From positions 1,612,001 through 1,676,000 of the forward strand of contig NZ_JAPZBC010000001.1 of assembly GCF_027460265.1 (NCBI RefSeq): a stretch of DNA of 64,000 nucleotides, given 5' to 3'. The translations under genes and the position numbers were made by a program. This stretch comes from Streptomyces sp. WMMC940 (lineage in GTDB: Bacteria > Actinomycetota > Actinomycetes > Streptomycetales > Streptomycetaceae). Shown piece after piece: positions 61,750 to 64,000 of the stretch (position 1 is the first letter of the stretch; the number at the start of each line of letters is the position of its first letter). Below the pieces are notes generated by a model that did no database searches, was not told the origin of the DNA, and was given only the letters and a program-made list of their open reading frames with translations.

Positions 61750-61790
61750 TCGAGCAGCCGTGGAGTCTCGGGTCGAGCGAACCTCGATCC
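61750..61790. promoter_or_regulatory. Candidate SARP box cluster in the polyketide divergent promoter
   Basis: Three heptamers TCGAGCA (61750), TCGAGCG (61773) and TCGATCC (61784) lie between the divergent SnoaB-like and SnoaL-like genes. TCGAGCG equals the DnrI consensus TCGAGC[G/C], and the last two start exactly 11 bp apart, with the first 23 bp away. They are probable binding sites for the SARP encoded at 31150. Confidence 0.6.
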
Positions 61791-61854
61791 GCTGCCGATG
61801 GCGGTGTTGCCATGCTCGTCGGCGACGAGCACACCGAGACCGGGAGGCATGACG

Positions 61855-62289
61855 ATGAGTCAGAACGTCGAGGTGGTACGGCGGATGATCAAGGCGTACA
61901 ACACGGGCGGGACCGACGACGTCCACGAGTTCATCCACCCGGAGTACCTGAATCCGGCCACGATGGAGCACGGTATCGGGGAAGGGCCCGAGGCGTTCGC
62001 GATGGCGGTAGCCTGGGTGCGGATGACCTTCTCCGAGGACGCGCATCTGGAGGAGGTCAAGATCGAGGAGCGGGGCGACTGGGTCCGGGCGTACCTGGTG
62101 CTCTACGGCCGGCACGTCGGACCGATGGTGGGCTTCGCCCCCACCGGCCGCCGCTTCTCCGGTGAGCAGATCCATCTGCTGCGCGTCGTCGACGGCAAGA
62201 TCAGGGACCATCGGGACTGGCCCGAGTACCAGAGCACCTATCGCCAGCTCGGTGAGCCGTGGCCGGAGCCGGACGGCTGGCGCCGATAG
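61855..62289 (+). CDS. Fourth-ring polyketide cyclase (SnoaL/AknH type)
   Basis: A 144-residue SnoaL-fold cyclase, the same length as SnoaL. It closes the fourth ring of the aklanonic/nogalonic acid methyl ester by an intramolecular aldol reaction. The catalytic Asp121 (HRDWPEY) is conserved. At the two positions linked to C-9 stereochemistry it has Tyr15 (as in AknH) and Ala51 (neither AknH Asn nor SnoaL Leu); these positions are recalled from the published structures. ATG 61855 is preferred over 61849 because GGGAGG then has a 7-nt spacer. It is divergent from the main polyketide operon. Confidence 0.92.
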   Translation: MSQNVEVVRRMIKAYNTGGTDDVHEFIHPEYLNPATMEHGIGEGPEAFAMAVAWVRMTFSEDAHLEEVKIEERGDWVRAYLVLYGRHVGPMVGFAPTGRRFSGEQIHLLRVVDGKIRDHRDWPEYQSTYRQLGEPWPEPDGWRR

Positions 62290-62314
62290 AACGCGACCGT
62301 ACGAGGAGCCGATC

Positions 62315-62935
62315 ATGACCGAACAGCGGACCGTCGACTTCTGGTTCGACCCCGTGTGCCCGTACACGTGGATCGCCTCGCGGTGGATGGTGGAGGTCAC
62401 CAAGGTCCGGCCGGTGGACGTCCGCTGGCGGGTGATGAGTCTTTCGGTGCTCAACGAGCACCGGGACGACAACCCCGAGGGCGAGTGGGAGGACTACATG
62501 TGGGCTCCGGTGCGGGTGTGTGCCGCCGTGGAGGAGCGGTTCGGCCGGCAGGCGCTCGGCGACCTCTTCACGGCGATGGGCACCCGCTTCCACCTCCAGG
62601 GGGACTGGGGGAACCTCACCGCGGCCCTGGCGGACGCCGGGCTGCCGGAGGAGATCGCGGAGGCCGCCGGGTCCACCGCCTACGACGAGGCGATCCGGTC
62701 CTCGCACGCGCAGGCCGTCGCCCTGGCCGGCGGTGACATCGGCACCCCGGTGGTCTCGGTCGCCGGGCCCGGTGGCGAACGCGTCGGCTTCTTCGGTCCG
62801 GTCGTCTCCCCCGCTCCCACCGGGGAGACGGCCGGACTGCTGTGGGACGGTTTCGTGCTGATGGCCGCCGTGCCGGGCTTCCACGAGGTCAAGCGGACCC
62901 GGACCGGCGAGCCCCGGTTCGACATGGACCACTGA
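62315..62935 (+). CDS. DsbA-family protein related to mycothiol-dependent nitroreductase, CPYT active site
   Basis: A 206-residue thioredoxin-fold protein resembling the actinobacterial Rv2466c-type mycothiol-dependent reductases (FWFDPVCPYTWIASRW, VMSLSVLNEHRDD, GTPVVSVAG). Rv2466c has CPWC; here the motif is C15-P-Y-T, leaving a single Cys that could still form a mycothiol mixed disulfide. ATG 62315 has ACGAGGAG. It follows the SnoaL-like gene by 25 nt, so it is cotranscribed with it. A role in reducing quinones or in thiol protection during anthracycline synthesis is a guess. Confidence 0.75.
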   Translation: MTEQRTVDFWFDPVCPYTWIASRWMVEVTKVRPVDVRWRVMSLSVLNEHRDDNPEGEWEDYMWAPVRVCAAVEERFGRQALGDLFTAMGTRFHLQGDWGNLTAALADAGLPEEIAEAAGSTAYDEAIRSSHAQAVALAGGDIGTPVVSVAGPGGERVGFFGPVVSPAPTGETAGLLWDGFVLMAAVPGFHEVKRTRTGEPRFDMDH

Positions 62936-62962
62936 CCCGCACGTCCGGTGGGGCCGGGCCGC

Positions 62963-64000
<1,038 letters not shown>

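Overview
The window is high-GC actinobacterial DNA. GTG starts, very high third-position GC, SARP/TTA-codon regulation, SepF-like and PP2C/HATPase paralogues and Pnkp-Hen1 all point to Streptomyces. No tRNA, rRNA, insertion sequence, integrase or CRISPR array was seen.

Left part (1 to about 31 kb) is ordinary chromosome in small operons. It opens with the start of a secreted protein and a PepP-type aminopeptidase (337-1722). Next is an aromatic acyl-CoA catabolic module (1756-9452): a Rid-family protein, an acyl-CoA dehydrogenase, a benzoate/2-aminobenzoate-type CoA ligase, a PaaX-like repressor, a fused FAD-monooxygenase/flavin-reductase of the 2-aminobenzoyl-CoA or salicylyl-CoA type, and an enoyl-CoA-hydratase-family protein. 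The same TGAC-N4-GTCA palindrome lies upstream of both outward-reading sides of this module. Then come an HATPase regulator, an arginine deiminase / ornithine carbamoyltransferase pair (10.3-12.7 kb), the Pnkp-Hen1 RNA-repair operon (13.1-17.3 kb), homocysteine methyltransferase, an LLM-family flavoprotein, a MazG-like/ATPase pair, a SepF-like protein, two tandem PAS-GAF-PP2C phosphatases (22.9-27.5 kb), an aldehyde dehydrogenase remnant, a DUF402 protein, a tendamistat-type alpha-amylase inhibitor and MsrA.

Right part (31.15 kb to the right edge) is a type II polyketide cluster of anthracycline type that runs off the window. Regulation: a SARP/NB-ARC activator with a TTA codon at codon 9. 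Sugar supply: NDP-hexose 4,6-dehydratase, 2,3-dehydratase and 3,5-epimerase. Resistance and export: a DrrC-like UvrA paralogue (also with a TTA codon) and a DrrAB-like ABC transporter. Aglycone: KS-alpha, chain-length factor, ActIII-type ketoreductase, didomain aromatase/cyclase, SnoaB-like anthrone oxygenase, DnrC-like carboxyl methyltransferase, SnoaL/AknH-like fourth-ring cyclase and a C-7-type ketoreductase. Tailoring: an RdmE/DnrF-like hydroxylase, an RdmC-like esterase, a phytanoyl-CoA-dioxygenase-family enzyme, three GT1-family glycosyltransferases, two heme-ligand-less P450-like glycosyltransferase partners, and an FkbM methyltransferase.

The cluster is organised as two long leftward operons (61624 to 53561, and 48117 to 40998) plus shorter units. 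No ACP, starter-unit genes, NDP-glucose synthase or later deoxysugar genes are seen, so they should lie beyond position 64000 or elsewhere. The product is best described as a deoxysugar-decorated anthracycline, probably with more than one sugar. Its identity cannot be fixed from this sequence. Functional names rest on motifs and on recalled family members, not on database searches.
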